Source: Endomychus coccineus (Eukaryota > Arthropoda > Insecta > Coleoptera > Endomychidae). From it: a stretch of 64,000 bases of DNA. Below, piece after piece: positions 1 to 14,300 of this stretch. A program made the translations under genes and the position numbers. The stretch covers positions 32,158,297-32,222,296 of the forward strand of contig OY294068.1 of the NCBI GenBank assembly GCA_958510875.1, given 5' to 3'. The stretch's first letter is position 1; every line of letters begins with the position of its first letter. The notes under the pieces are model-generated. The model was not told where the DNA came from, did not search any database, and saw only the letters and a program-made list of their open reading frames with translations.

Positions 1-59
1 CTGATAGTTTTATACAAATCGCAAAGCAATAGTCCTCTTGACCCTAATGGGTAATCAAT

Positions 60-1700
60 CTCTGAATAAGAAATGATCATCCTTATTCACTAAGAATACT
101 GTTAAAGTACTGAGGAGTTTTCGGCTACCCAGTAGGTATAATCAGAGTAACCTAAGTTAGAAATTAAAATGTGCCTGTTTAAAAACTATTTGGGGATAAT
201 AATGAAAACAAGGAATTACCCTCAGCTAAAGATAAATCGGAATTAAATAAATTTGTTTTTAACTTAGCTCACTATTTAGTGTAAATTGGTTTTATTTCCA
301 TAACTTTATAAGTTAAAAATGAATTTACACATTCTTAATTCCGTAACTATTCAATATAATAAATTGCTTTTTCGCTTATACATTTACATTCCTTCTAAAA
401 TATCTAGATTTTTGTACATACTGTGATTCAAACGTGATTGGGAAATGGTGTGACGGGTATTTAAAATATCGACTCACAATCGATTTTGTGAAACCCGGAT
501 TTGTCGAAGTCTAAAACTTTGTAGCAAAGGAGTTGCCTAAACAGGTTTTCAGCTTGTTCTTACATCTATGAACGGGTTGTATTGCAAATTTAGAAAACAA
601 TCTATGGAATTTATTACTTACTGAATGTTATTGAATTATTCAAAGATAGTGGCACTAATTTGCTTACTTGATTGCGTTCCAATTCCCTTTTTTGTTTAGA
701 AATTAAATTATTGATCAAAGATTTGTCATAACAATTGTCGAACGCTATTTGCTGAAGTTTCACAACTTCGTTATCTTAATTTTGCTGGCTCAAAAGGACG
801 TTAAATAGTCCATGACTATAATTAAACGGTGTAGCTGAATCCATCGGACCTATTTGTTTGGGTGAGTTTTTTTGTGTACGTCGAATAACCATCTTTTATA
901 ATGTTAATATCAAGGAAAGGAAGCTGCTTATCTGATTCTATTTCGATAGTGAATTTCAGTGAATCAAATTGGCTATGAAGCATGTTCCAAAAGCCGTGTA
1001 AATCAAAATCTTACAATCGTCATCAACATACCTATACCAAACTTTTGGAAACGGATTTAATTTTGCTTTTATGAAGGTTTCAAGTTAAGTTCGTTTAGAA
1101 AAATATTGGCCTAAAAGGGGAGAGTGGATTGCCCATTGCACATGCGGTTGTTTGTTCATAGTAGTTTTTGTTGAAAGTGAGATAATTTTGCTCTATACCT
1201 AAGTATGGAGAGTAAGGATCACGTGTTCTGTGTAATTTGTATCTGGGATATTGATATTTGAAAGCCATTTCTTCAGAATGTTAATCGACTCAGGAATTGG
1301 GGTATTTGTAAATAGTGAAACAACATCAAATGATACGAGAGTATCACCAGATACCAGAAGTTTGAAATCTTTCATATTTGCTATTAGTTCCAAAGAATTT
1401 TTACAGGCAAACTTGTTGTGGGTGGCTTGGAAGTTCTTAATTGTTTAACTAACTATTTCACTATGTTATACGTGGGACAATTATTGTTTGAAATGATTGG
1501 TCTCATGGAATTACCCGGCTTATGAATCTTAGGTAAGCAATACAGTTTAGGAAGATTAGGATTCGAAAGTCTAAGTTTGTATTTTAAATTATCGGACATT
1601 ACAACAGTACACGATTTTAATGAATGATTTATTTGTTTACTTTAACAGTATTTTTAGTGGATAGGGGTGATTATTTCTCATTTATAGTGTTATAGTATAC
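60..1700 (-). mobile_element. Penelope-like retroelement copy A1 (decayed)
   Basis: On the minus strand the order is LPKIHKPGN (about 1510-1560), LVSFDVVSLFTNTPIPE (about 1300-1350), AMGNPLSPLLGQ (about 1105-1140), WYRYVDDDCKI with the RT catalytic YVDD at 1019-1030, then KQLPFLDINII (about 900-930) and a GIY-YIG-side remnant down to about 440. This is the PLE reverse transcriptase series. Stops and frameshifts are frequent. A sequence around ctttaacagta occurs at 1641-1695 on + and at about 66-115 on -, so the ends are inverted copies of each other. Confidence 0.8.
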
Positions 1701-1814
1701 CCTCAGTGTGAACTTTTTTATAGTTTATTCTTTGTTTTATTATTTACTATAATATTTTTTCATCAATGTAGTTTTGATTATCTATACTTATGTGCTCTTT
1801 ATTATTTGTTGCAG

Positions 1815-2304
1815 ATGTTGACACTCATGAACCTGATGAGAAGTCACTCATCACGTACATTTCCTCTCTTCACGAAGTATTCCCAGACCCACCAGCAATC
1901 CATCCTTTGTTTGACTCTGCTGCTCAGCAACGAGTACAAGAATACCGTGAATTGGCATCCTCTTTACATATGTGGATCAGAGAGAAGAGCAGTGTAATGC
2001 AGGATAGGTCGTTTCCACCTACGTTAATAGAAATGAAAAAACTGGCATCCGAATCATCGCGATTCCGTACCGACGAAGTTCCCCCGAGACTCCGGGACAA
2101 GAACTACCTCACGCAATTGTATCGCGATCTAGAGAAATATTTCAAATCGATTGGCGAAATCGATATCGAACACGAACTACGTATCGACAATATCGACCGA
2201 AGCTGGCAGAAGTTAATGGTTGCCTACCAAGAAAGAGATAGGCATATCTTAGACGAAATTAAGAGGCTCGAAAAATTACAGCGATTGGCGGAGAAAGTAC
2301 ACAG
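1815..2304 (+). CDS. shot: shot exon: CH2 end and plakin domain start
   Basis: Opens after gttgcag and completes a codon whose first base (G) is in the upstream exon. It closes before gtataa after two bases of an Arg codon. The first residues (DVDTHEPDEKSLITYISSL, then HEVFPDPP) are the last helix of the second calponin-homology domain of the actin-binding module. The rest is the first spectrin-like helices of the plakin domain, rich in charged heptads (for example DRSWQKLMVAYQERDRH). CH1 and most of CH2 lie upstream of the window. Confidence 0.95.
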
Positions 2305-5300
2305 GTATAAATATTGATCAAAACATCTCAAGCTGATGAATTGAACATAATTTCATCAGCGATAAAAATGCATGTGTTATTTAGTTTAGAATTTTTGAAT
2401 TCAGAGTAATCTGAAATTCCTTAAATATTTTGTAAAAATCCAATGAATTGCACCATGATTTTCTCAACGATGCTAATAATTCAAGCTAATTCTGTAAAAA
2501 AAACATCAAATAATTAGTGATAAGAATCCACAACGAACCACTACTGTATGTAGAGTTGTAAAGTTAATTCTGGTCATATTCAGATTGAAATATTTGAGAG
2601 GAATTTTCAAACTTGCAAATGAGCGAGGATTCTTCAAAAAACAATTTTTTTTTCATGTCTGGTGCACAAAGTTAAAAAAAATAGTACATTTTCCCAGTTG
2701 AAGGTCGGGTAGATACGAGAAAGATCCAACTATTATTTCTGTTCTACGCAATTTGTTAGAACTTGTAAAGATAAAAGTTTTCCTGTTCCAGAGAAATTAA
2801 GCAAACTGATGCAGCCTTAGACTCCATAGAACACACAATAGAGACAGAATCGAGGAGAATAGAACGGTTACATCCTTTAGAAGCGAAGAAAGCAGCTGAC
2901 CAACTAGACCAAGATCTTGCCATAACAGAACAAAATATTCAGGCACTGAAAACCGATGTAAATACATTGAGAAACGGCCGTTATCCACAAGCTGGCGATT
3001 TGGATAAACGCGTCAATAAGTTACACGAAAGATGGGTGAATTTGCGACGACTTTTGCACAATAAAATACTCCAACCCTTGGCCAATCTTAGTTTCCCCGT
3101 CGAAGAACGAACCATCACAAAGCATATACGTACAGTCCAAGAAACCAGAAATGTCGACACGAATCCTCATTTTGTGTCTCTACAAGAGCACATTGAATGG
3201 TGTAAAAAGAAACTGGTAAGTCCTGGCAATTCACTAGACTAGATGATATCATTTGAGTCGATTATAATCTAGACTGAACTGTTAGCTCCAGTTTTGATAT
3301 TCTGAGATTGTTGAAATATTCAATTTATTGAATATCCATACTTTATGTCCTGGGTGCTTATGTTAACTGTTGAATTACGTACATCGTGACTTATTTTGAC
3401 ATCACACATAAGGATATACAGGGTGTCCTCGAACTGCGTGGCCAAAATAAAACCGAAGATTCTTTGATTCGAAAAAAAGCTGATGAGCCTTTTTACTTTT
3501 GCCTCAAGTGTCTTGTTTACCCGGTAGAAGGCTTCAAAATTGCAAAAATAATTTTGTTTTTTCGGTATAACTTGAGAACGTGATGAAGAACTTTTACAAT
3601 ATTCAGCAGGTGAGTTACTGTCAATAATGGCCATTTTTGAGAGTGGAACACAGAGCCTTAGAGACCATAGAAATGGCTCAAACTTGAGGATGTAACGGGA
3701 AAAGTGTCCAGAACTTTTTTGTGGTCAATGTAATTCACTCGATATTTTTTAGGTAGATAGCTTATCTAATTTGAAAACTTTTCTTACTCTTAGAAAATTT
3801 TGATAAAATCAACGGATTAGCTTGAAAAAAATAATTTTCGAGTCTGCAATTTTGGCTTACTAATTTTACTTGATTAAAATACCTTAGTTGCCTTTGCTTT
3901 TCTAATGTCATTTTGGCATTTGAAGAATTTATTCTCAAAACTGTCAGTTTTTACTTTGCTTTCCGTAAAAATTTTATAAAATTATGGCTCAAAATTTCAC
4001 TAACACTGAAATGGTTGATATGTTATTGATTTATGGACTTTGTCGTTGCAATGGCCGGAGAAGGGAAAGATATCCGCATCGCAGAATTCCAAATCGGCAA
4101 ACCTTCGCAAAAATGGCAAATTTGAAGCAAATCGCAGAGAAACTGGACGCAGACGGACAAGAAGGACGTTAGAGCTCGAAGAAGCGATACTGGAAGCGGT
4201 TGAAACTGAACCTGGGATAAGCACACTACGTTTGGGACTTAGTATTGGAGCCTCAAAATCATAAGTTCATAATGTACTGAAAGAAGAACTGTTGTATCCC
4301 TATCATATTAAAACAGTTCAAGACTTATTGCCCATGGATCCAGGTCATCGGCTAGATTTCTGTCGACTTATTGTCCAAAGACAAAACGCAAACCCCAATT
4401 TTTGTAGATGATACTTTCACGAGATGTGGTCTTTTTAACCTCCATAATGAACATTTCTATGCTGATGAAAATCCTCATGAAACGGAAGTTACATATTTTC
4501 AGAATAAAACTAAAATCAATGTTTGGCTTGGAATTGTGGATAACTTTATTATTGGCCCTACCGTTATACCCGATCGATTGAACGGGGAGAACTACTTGAA
4601 CTTTTTGGAACAAAGGCTACTTGAACTGTTGGAAGACTTGCCCTTACACATTCGTCGTGGCCTGGTTTATCCATGATGGTGCACCTCCTCATTTCACATT
4701 AGCTGTGTGGCGACATTTGAATGCGGAATATCCAGATCGCTGGATAGGTAGAGGACACGATGCACCAGTGAACTGGCCGGCCCGCTCCCCTGATTTGACG
4801 CCCTGCGACTTCTTTCTATGGGGCGCTTTGAAGTCGGAAAGTTTATGCAGCTCCAGTAAACACACGAGAGGAATTGTTGCAACGAATTAATCATGAAGCG
4901 GATTTATTGAAGAATGATCCTGAAGTACTAGCCAGAGTTCAATCCAATTTCTTGAAACGAATTAATTTGTGTATTCAGGAAAATGGGCAACATTTCAAAC
5001 AATTGATGCCTTAGCGATTTCCCAAAAAGTTTTGTTGTTTCTTTTAATTTAGCATTTGTTTTTCCTAAATAATCACATCGTTTCCCCATTTCTATTGTTT
5101 TTATTATTCGTGTTTTACCGAGATATTAACCATTTCAGTGTTAGTGAAATTTTGAGCCATAATTTTATAAAATTTTTACGGAAAGCAAAGTAAAAACTGA
5201 CAGTTTTGAGAATAAATTCTCCAAATGCCAAAATGACATTAGAAAAGCAAAGGCAACTAAGGTATTTTAATCAAGTAAAATTAGTAAGCCAAAATTGCAG

Positions 5301-8300
5301 ACTCGAAAATTATTTTTTTCAAGCTAATCCGTTGATTTTATCAAAATTTTTTAAGAGTAAAAAAGTTTTCAAATTAGATAAGCTATCTATATAAAAAATA
5401 TAGAGTGAATTACATTGACCACAAAAAAGTTTGAGCCATTTCTATGGTCTCTAAGGCTCTATGCACCGCTCTCAAAAATGGCTATTATTGACAGTAACTC
5501 ACCTGCCAAATATTGTAAAAGTCCTCCATCACGTTCTCAAGTTATACCGAAAAAACAAAATTATTTTTGCAATTTTGAAGCCCTCTACCGGCTAAACAAG
5601 ACACTTGAGGCAAAAGTAAAAAGGCTGATCAAATTTTTTTCGAATCAAAGAATCTTCGGTTTCATTTTAGCCACGCAGTTCGAGGACACCCTGTATATTT
5701 TCAATAGTGAATAACCTATTGTGTCTCCCTCAAAAGACTACATTATTCTTACAAGAAACTTATTACAGACGTGATTCTCGAAACTCCACTTCAAAACCAA
5801 TGTTTTTCACATTTATAACACAAGAATTTGATTGTTGCGGCAGATTTTAATACATGTAATATTGTGGATACTATTGGCATAATGATGAATTCATTGTCTC
5901 TGTATTCCTTGAATCTTCCATTGTTCTTCAGTACACCCAGTAAACTTTCTGTTGAACATTATAATACAATAAATCCTGAACATCTCTACTGAAATTGATG
6001 ATTTTGCATTGAATTATACACTCACTTGATTTTAAATATGAATTGTCTAATTTAAATTGCCTTATTTATTATGTTCTACTATGAATTACATGTATTAAGA
6101 ACTTAGGCGCATTATCAGAACAATGGAAGTTTCTTACATAGTTCATATATTAGGGTATTAGTACATTCATTTATTACTAGGATATAAAATACGTTTCTAG
6201 ATATATGAATGAATAGTGAATGTGCAATTATTTCTGGTTATAAACATAGACAAAGCTTTGATTCACCAGGTTGAACAGTGACAACACGTCCTATAGTCTC
6301 AGACATCTGTTTCGCCCTTCTCATTGGCTCGTCAGTGAGACGAGCCATGAGAAGTACGAAACAGCTGAAACTATAGGACGTTTTGTCACTGTTTAACCTG
6401 GTTAACCAAAACTTTGTCTATTGACTGTTAACACCAACTGACTGTTGTATTTCATTATACATGGTTATAAACATAACGAAATAGTAGTGACGAAAATTCT
6501 TAATATAGAGTTCCATTCTGCTTAGCATTGACATCCATCAAGACGAACCTTTAATCAAAAAAATCAGTGTTTCACTGTCCTAGAACTTGGAAAATGAGTT
6601 ATTAGAATGTACTTCCATCTAAAAAAAGACCAATATTTGGATATCTCGAAAACGGAATGCATGGTTGTTTGTTAGAGAACATATTAAAAGTAGCGAAACC
6701 ACCTGTATTTCTAGAAACCACTATAGTCCATTATATTGCAAAATTATAGAACATTAGCCCCAGCGATTCTTCTTGCTCAATGGTCAAGGGTCATTAGATA
6801 AGTCTAAAACCAAAAAGCCGCATGTTGAAACGTTTGCAATAGTTTTGATTATAACCATCAGTTTAATCATACAAATGTTTATATTTAAGCTAAAGAAACC
6901 ATTTATTATAAAAGATCTATCCTGGACATAATTCACATAAAAATTGATGCTAATTTTGTAAATCAAAGAACTGATGTACAATCATTGAGTCAAATTTATA
7001 TAAATTTAATTGAATAAACACTTGCAAATTTCTACATATTTCTTTATAATGTTTAAAACTGTGTTTTGTAGAAAGCCGATACAATAAGTCAGTAATGCGA
7101 GTTCAGCAAAGATGTTATCTATCGTAGTCATAAAATTTTAAATACATCTGTTTAACATTGTACTGAGTTGGCGCAAAGGTCAGAGTGGTAAGACCGTTTT
7201 ACCTCGTTCTCGAAATATGACGTTTTCAACTATAGAAACATTACTGTATGGTTTTCAAAAATCAATATCAAAATTGGGTTTTCGAAGTTGATCATTCCGA
7301 ATTCGGTACTAGTTTGAACCTAGTTCCTAGAGGGGGCTTGCTACATACTTCGTGATCAATTAAATCTTGCAAATTTGTTTAATGTGTGAGGCTGGGAATG
7401 TTTTGGCTTCCACGTAAAAAACATACTCCTGGTCAATATAGATATCTCAAGCCGTTTGTGAGATATCCATCTTTGAGAGAAAAATTAACAAAATAATTTT
7501 ATTTCGCCAGTTGAAAATTCCGCGTCTGGTAGAAATTACCTCGTCAGTAAACTATATCTTTTTCAGAAACATTGGGTCTCTGTTTTTTTATGTAATAGAT
7601 TTTTAAAAAAATCCGATCTAGCTGGCAAATAAACCTCTTTGTAATAAATTTGGATAGGGTAGGTAAAACTTATGACGAGTATACAGGTAGTCATTTTAGC
7701 ATTTGTTATTAGTCACACGCAGTACTTTATAAGACCTATTTCTGAACTAAATGAACGAAATATTAAATTAGTGTTCAGAGGAATTTATCGGCGCATTTAA
7801 TATTGTCCAAATAACGAACTAGTATATCCAATGAAAGCATTTACATCGTCTCAAATTTCTATACAAAACGAAAAGGTTAAGTCTCAGAACCCATCCTCTT
7901 TCGTCCTTGATTGGGAATATACAAAGATTATCTTTGTTAAGCTAGTCCCCCAACATTTCTCAAATAATCGGACCTCATTCTAATGAAGATATTTCTACTT
8001 ACAGAAACAGTTGAAGAAAGCAGAATATGGCACAGACCTCCATTCCGTCCAAGCAGAACGCGACGGTCACCAGAAAGAACATAGACAAATTGACCAATTT
8101 CATTCGAAAGTTGACGCGTGCGTGAAAGCGCGACAATATTTCAACGGAGACGAATTGTCTTTGTATAATCAACATTTAGGACAGTTACAAAAAATGTATG
8201 CCGAACTTTTGGCATTCTCCACGAACCGAATGAACGACTTGGAAACCTTACTCGACTTTATCCAATCTGCAACGAAAGAATTACAATGGTTGAACGAAAA

Positions 8301-11300
8301 AGAAGAGGAAGAAGTGACCAGAGACTGGAGTGATATCAAGTTGAACGTTTCCTCCATTGAGAAGCATTATGAAGTAAGTTGAACTGCTAATTTTTTGTTA
8401 TTCCTCAGTTCGTTTCATTTTTCATTTCCGTACTTGATATACTTATGGATAGGTTTCAAAAGCCCCCCGCATACGCTTCACATCGTCATAACGGAAAATA
8501 GAATGTTATTCGCACGGAAACGCATAGATTCATCGGATATTGCGACACTCATCTTTCTTGTGTTGGTATTCCTAGCCTCTTTAAACTACCATATGTGCGA
8601 ACGTGATCCCTGTAGAAGTTAATTATACCCAAAACGTGTTGAATGGGGTTAAAAATGTAATGTTGAGGGGTAGACGAAGCACTTCGTTGGCCATTTTTTC
8701 ACGTAAGATAATTATGTGCTACGTATAATGTTCTGAATTATTCATTTATACCAAGATCTGCAACAGTGGTTTAAAGGTGCATAGTGTTCCTGCTTAACCA
8801 TTCTTGTATATCACATTTCTTGGGGTTACTTGTTGGCAGTTTATTCATCATTCACAACGATGGTGGAGGGCTTTTCTAAATTTACTAAAAGTTGAATTTC
8901 GAACCAAAGTTTCATTCTATCAACATTTAGGTTCCCAACAAATTATGAACTCTCTTGTCAATTTAATAAATCTACTGTTGATATCAGCAACTCTGTAATG
9001 TGTTGCCAACTGTAAAAATTAAATATACCTGGTTTGGCGAAGATAGCGCGACACTTGCTGGGGAAAATTGCTCAAGTGAATTGATTGTAAAAATAACCAA
9101 CTGAGACGTCATTTTTAGTTAAGTGAACAACGTTTATGTTATGATTCAATCTACTCTAGTTGAAGTCTTACTAGCCTTGAAAAAACAAAAAATTGATTAT
9201 ACCAATCAGTTTTCTTGCAACTCGTTTATCACGTTGTCATAAGTCACAAATGGTGTATCGAGTTGTAATCGAGGTTTCTTTAGATCTCCATCCTATATTC
9301 TCAATCTTGGTGTGGGAATTTTTTCAATAATGTTACCTCGACAGAGATATTGATCAGTAACACTGTAGGTTACTAGTTCCGCCGATGAGCTCGAGAAAGC
9401 GAAACAGCTATCCGGAATTATTAGTTCCAGTGTCACTGATCTATCTAGCGAAACATAAACCTTTGTGATTATATGAAAGAATAACTACTTTGTTTACATA
9501 CCACTTTTAAAACTTTTTAAAAGCGAGGATCATCTGGCTTAAAGAAGAAAACAAAAATCTCTATAGAAAACGTTAAGTGATTTCTCACTACTTAAAGGTA
9601 TTACACTCTGAATTATGTTATAAACTCCATCCTGTCGAATTCGATTTATTTTTTGATTATGTTAAAGATTGCGTTAGTAAATTCATTCACACTAAATATC
9701 TCACGCAGTCAAAAAAGCTAAATAATCTTCTAAAATATAAACCGGTCAATTATCACCCCCAACAAATAAAAAATTTCAAATTTAGTGAGAGAGTTATTAA
9801 TTACTCCAAAATCATATTCTCAAAAGAAGAACTTTGTTTACTCAATAAGGGACCAAAGTATTTTCCACATATCATATCAAAGTAACACCATTCTAGAAAC
9901 TAGTATTTCTGAAGTGGAATTAGCCTTAAAAAATATTAACGCGAATAATTCCAAATTAACTAAAATCAACTAAAAAACAATCCAATCATACAGATACATC
10001 TAAAATCAATCAATCAAAAACTTAGAGAAAATAATTTAACCCTTACAAAGGCAGATAAATCGAAAAAATAAAAGTGGTATAAAAACAAAGTAGTTATTCT
10101 TTCATATAATCAAAATGATAAATTACCATAAAGTAACGGCTTCCACCATCGATATGAAACTAACTGAATTCTGGCAGTTTTGTGATTGTATTGGGTCAAT
10201 TCAATGACCGTAAGATTAACATTAAATCCAGTTCATAATTAGTAGGGACTAGTATTGTTGATACCACTCATCGAATGTGTAGTTCACAACAACAGTACAT
10301 TGGTGGTCATTGATTATTGTTAATAATATCGAGGTTAGTCTCAATTCAAACAAAAACAAGTAATTAATTAACAATTGACTGATGGTTGATTTATTTTGCG
10401 AACAAAACAAAACTGACTGTCCTTGTTACGAAATAATGATAATCGAATTATTTCAAATACTGGAACATTTTTTTCCCATTATCTTCACTATTTGTTTTTG
10501 CCTGCAAAATTCTCAGTCCCTACTCCAAGAATCTAATCCTCCCAGTGTTATTATGCTGCTGAACGATGTGAACACCTAAATTACAAATGCTTAAAATGAC
10601 AATATTTCTGTAGCTGGTTTACACGTAGATTGAAAAAAATATTTCTGTATATCTAACTAACAACAATTGTTTATTGTTTTGTGCAAATTTGAGGACTTAT
10701 ATGGCTCGGGTTATGAGGTAAATTTTCAAATTATATCACTGTTTGTCATTACCAAATCACGCTTTATTCGTTCCAAATTATATTTTGATATCGATTTATG
10801 ACGCTTTCGTAATTTTCAGCGTTTAATGAGCGAATTCGAAAAACGAGAGATCCAACTTAGTGCAGTTCAAGAACGCGGAGAATTGTTGGTTTTGCAAAGT
10901 CATCCGGCATCAAAAGCTATCGAAGCCTACATGGCAGGGATGCAAGCACAATGGGCATGGTTGTTGCAGTTAACGCATTGTTTGGAAACTCATCTGCAAA
11001 ACACGAGACTGTATCAACAATTCTTCCTGGATATTGCCACAACTGAAGAATGGCTCAAAGAGTAAGTCTGATTATACGAATTCCATGAGAAATATTGAAA
11101 CTTTGTATTCATGAATACTTACTTCAGTTCTCTCTGAGAATTTCACTCTCAGCTGAAGTTTTGAAAGACTAGACCTTTCTTATATAATTTTATTCCATAT
11201 TTCCCATTTAGAAAAGACGAAATCATGAACTCGGAATTCAGTCAAGGAGAATTCAGTTTGGATATTGGTGAACGACTTCTGCAAGGAATGCAAGCACTCA

Positions 11301-14300
11301 GGGATGAATTGAATCATTTCGGTGACAAAGTACAAGCTTTAACCAGTCGGGCGCAAACCATTGTACCTCTTAAACAACGTAGACAACCTGTCACAAGACC
11401 ACTCACAATCACTGCCATCTGCAATTACAAACAAAACAATGTGAGTATAAATAACTAACATGATCCTCTTTGATTGATTAGTAATTTTCTCTTTATGGCA
11501 GTTTGCAATTGAAAAGAATAAAGAGTGTACCTTAACTGACAACTCTGGGCGTATCAAATGGTTGGTGCACAACGAAAAAGGTGTAGAATGTCAAGTACCT
11601 GGTGTTTGCTTCGTCATTCCTCCACCAGCCAAAGAAGCTATAGACGCAGCAGACCGTTTGAGAAGACAATACGATAGATCGATAGCTCTCTGGCAGAAAA
11701 AACAACTGAGAATGAGGCAGAATATGATTTTCGCAACTATCAAAGTGGTTAAAGGCTGGGACTTACCTCAGGTGAGTGTCATATCAATTATTTTTCATGA
11801 TGTATTTGATTCATTTTCATAAAATAATGACGAATGTATTCCACAAAGGATTTTCTTACACAATTTAAAATACAATACCTCTCTAAAGTTAACCGATACA
11901 GAGTATGCTATCCCTTGTAAAGATGGCGCTAAAATATACATCGGTCAATCTGCACAATATCATGACATTGATTGGACACAAATATACAGGCTGGTCCAGT
12001 TTACATCATCAGAATTTCACCTGCCAATAGTAAATCGAAAAATGAATAATAAGCTATGGTGGAATTTTGTTTCCATTTTGATGTACAGGGTGTTAAAGAA
12101 CATGAATTATTTTAAATAATTTGTTATAAATTAATAATGAAATAAGGTAGCCTCCTGAAATTTTGCACAGATCTTTTACTTTGTATTCTTCATTGAATAG
12201 TGATTGTAATCATTTTCTTTACAACACAGAGGAGTGCGAACGGGTTTCCTCAAAAACACATTATTCAATAAAACGTACGCCACTGTTTTTTTTAGAACAT
12301 CAACTGCAGAGAGGATTTGCCATTCAATTTAGGACCTTTTTTGTATTCTACAATTTTTTGATAACTCAACTCAAAACAAAAAAACTTAAAAAAGAATCAT
12401 GTGACCAATTACTGAATTTGTGAATAAAAACTTATCCACTGAGTTCAAAATAAATTTATTTTGCTCAAAAGGAGAACAATATTAAGCATACTTCAAATAT
12501 CAACTAGACAAGGTTCACAATTGAATTAAGTAATGTAAGAACTGTTCGAAATGGGAACCATTTTGCTGGATGCACAATCGACAGCGTCTTTTGATGGAAT
12601 GGTTTAAATCTAGTAAAATATTATTATTAATATTTGCATAAGCATTCTGAATTCTAAGGAGTAGTTCCTCCCGGGTAGGCACTGGGGTCGTATAGACGGT
12701 ATCTTTAAGATAACTCCATGGATAAAAATCTAATGGAGTTAAATCTAGTGATCGCGGAGGCCAAGCAACGGGACCCCCACGACCAATCCATCGTCCCACA
12801 AAATGTCTATCAAGCCACTGACGAACAGTTCGGCCAAAATAAGCTGGGCATCCATCAAGTTGGAACCAATCTTGCCTTCGCATAACAAGAAAAATTTCAT
12901 CCCATATATTGAGACTCTGTTTTCGAAAACTCTAAGAAGTTTAGGGAATTAAGGCGGTCCGGTCCGGTAGTATGTAAGGGCCAAAGAGATTGCCATTATA
13001 AATCCCGATCCAAACATTAATACTAAACTAATAATAAAAATAAAAAGCCTCAAACATGTGTAAAATGAAAAATTAGCGAGCTTTTAAAATAATTAGAATT
13101 TTTGTAATACGAAAAAAACTTTATTAGTGATGATGGTTTTTAAAGTTTTTTTTTGTTTTAAGTTGAGTTATCAAAAAATTGTAAGAAACAAAAAAAGTTC
13201 TAAATTGAATAGCAAATCCTCTCTTCAGTTGTACAGTGGCGTACGTTTTATTGAATAATGTATTTTTGAGGAAACCCGTTCGCACGCCTCTGTGTTGTAA
13301 ATGAAATAATTACAACCCCTTTTCAATGAAGAATACGAAGAAAAAGATATGTGCAAAATTTCAGGAGGCTACCTTTTTTCATTATTAATTTATAACAAAT
13401 TATTTAGAATAATTCATTTTCTTTAAACCCTGTACATCGAAAAGGAAACAAAATTCGACCATAGTTTATTATACAAACTACCATTATTTTTCGATAAACT
13501 ATTGGCTGGTGAAACTGGACCATCCTGTACAAAGAATCTCACCATTTCACACAATAAATACATGAAAGACACAAAAATATCTTTAGACTACAACAATTAA
13601 AAAAATTTGAATATTGAAGAGAATAATAATACAAAATTTCGAAACTTTACAATAATTCAATAAAGAATCAAAGATATTTGGAAATGTCATATTCTCTCGT
13701 CTATTCTTATTTTTTAACATGTCAAGATGACCTACCAAAGTTTGATGTGTAAATTCGTTTCTAATTATTGAAAAAACCTTTAAACATTGATTTCCGACCG
13801 GAAAGTGGAACATTACATCACTAAGCCGGAAAGTGTAGCCTTGGAATTTTCCTATTGATTTGGTGCTTTTAATTTAGTCTCTTTAATGAAACAGTATGAG
13901 ATAATAGTATTTTATGCAACGGTCACGTAATGATGGCTACTAATACAAGAGCACGAGATAAGTTAGCGAAAATCTTGTGATCATGTATTAATACATTTTG
14001 TCCACGACTATTGTATAAAATATGCATAATGCATGTGTTTCCTCATGCAAAATGATATCCATTAATCACTAGTGAATAATGAAATCATTATTCACTACCA
14101 TCAATATGACAAACATGATAGACATTTTTCTAGACAAATACGATAAAAATAGAGCGCGCTATGAAACATCAAGTACGATCGAATTTAATTTGAAACGTCA
14201 ACAATTTGTTGGTTCGACTTGTTTCAGCAGCAAAGTTTATTAGTATCAAAGTAATATTTATGGGTCGTGGACAAATTATAGTATTCTACTTGCATATTAT

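Noticed and set aside
3478..3485. ctgatga in the long-TIR transposon as a hammerhead core
   Set aside because: No GAAA box, stem II or pairing stem I at the required distances.
7165..7210. tRNA-like or SINE-like sequence ggcgcaaaggtcagagtgg
   Set aside because: The expected B box and acceptor pairing do not follow, so neither a tRNA nor a tRNA-derived SINE can be supported.
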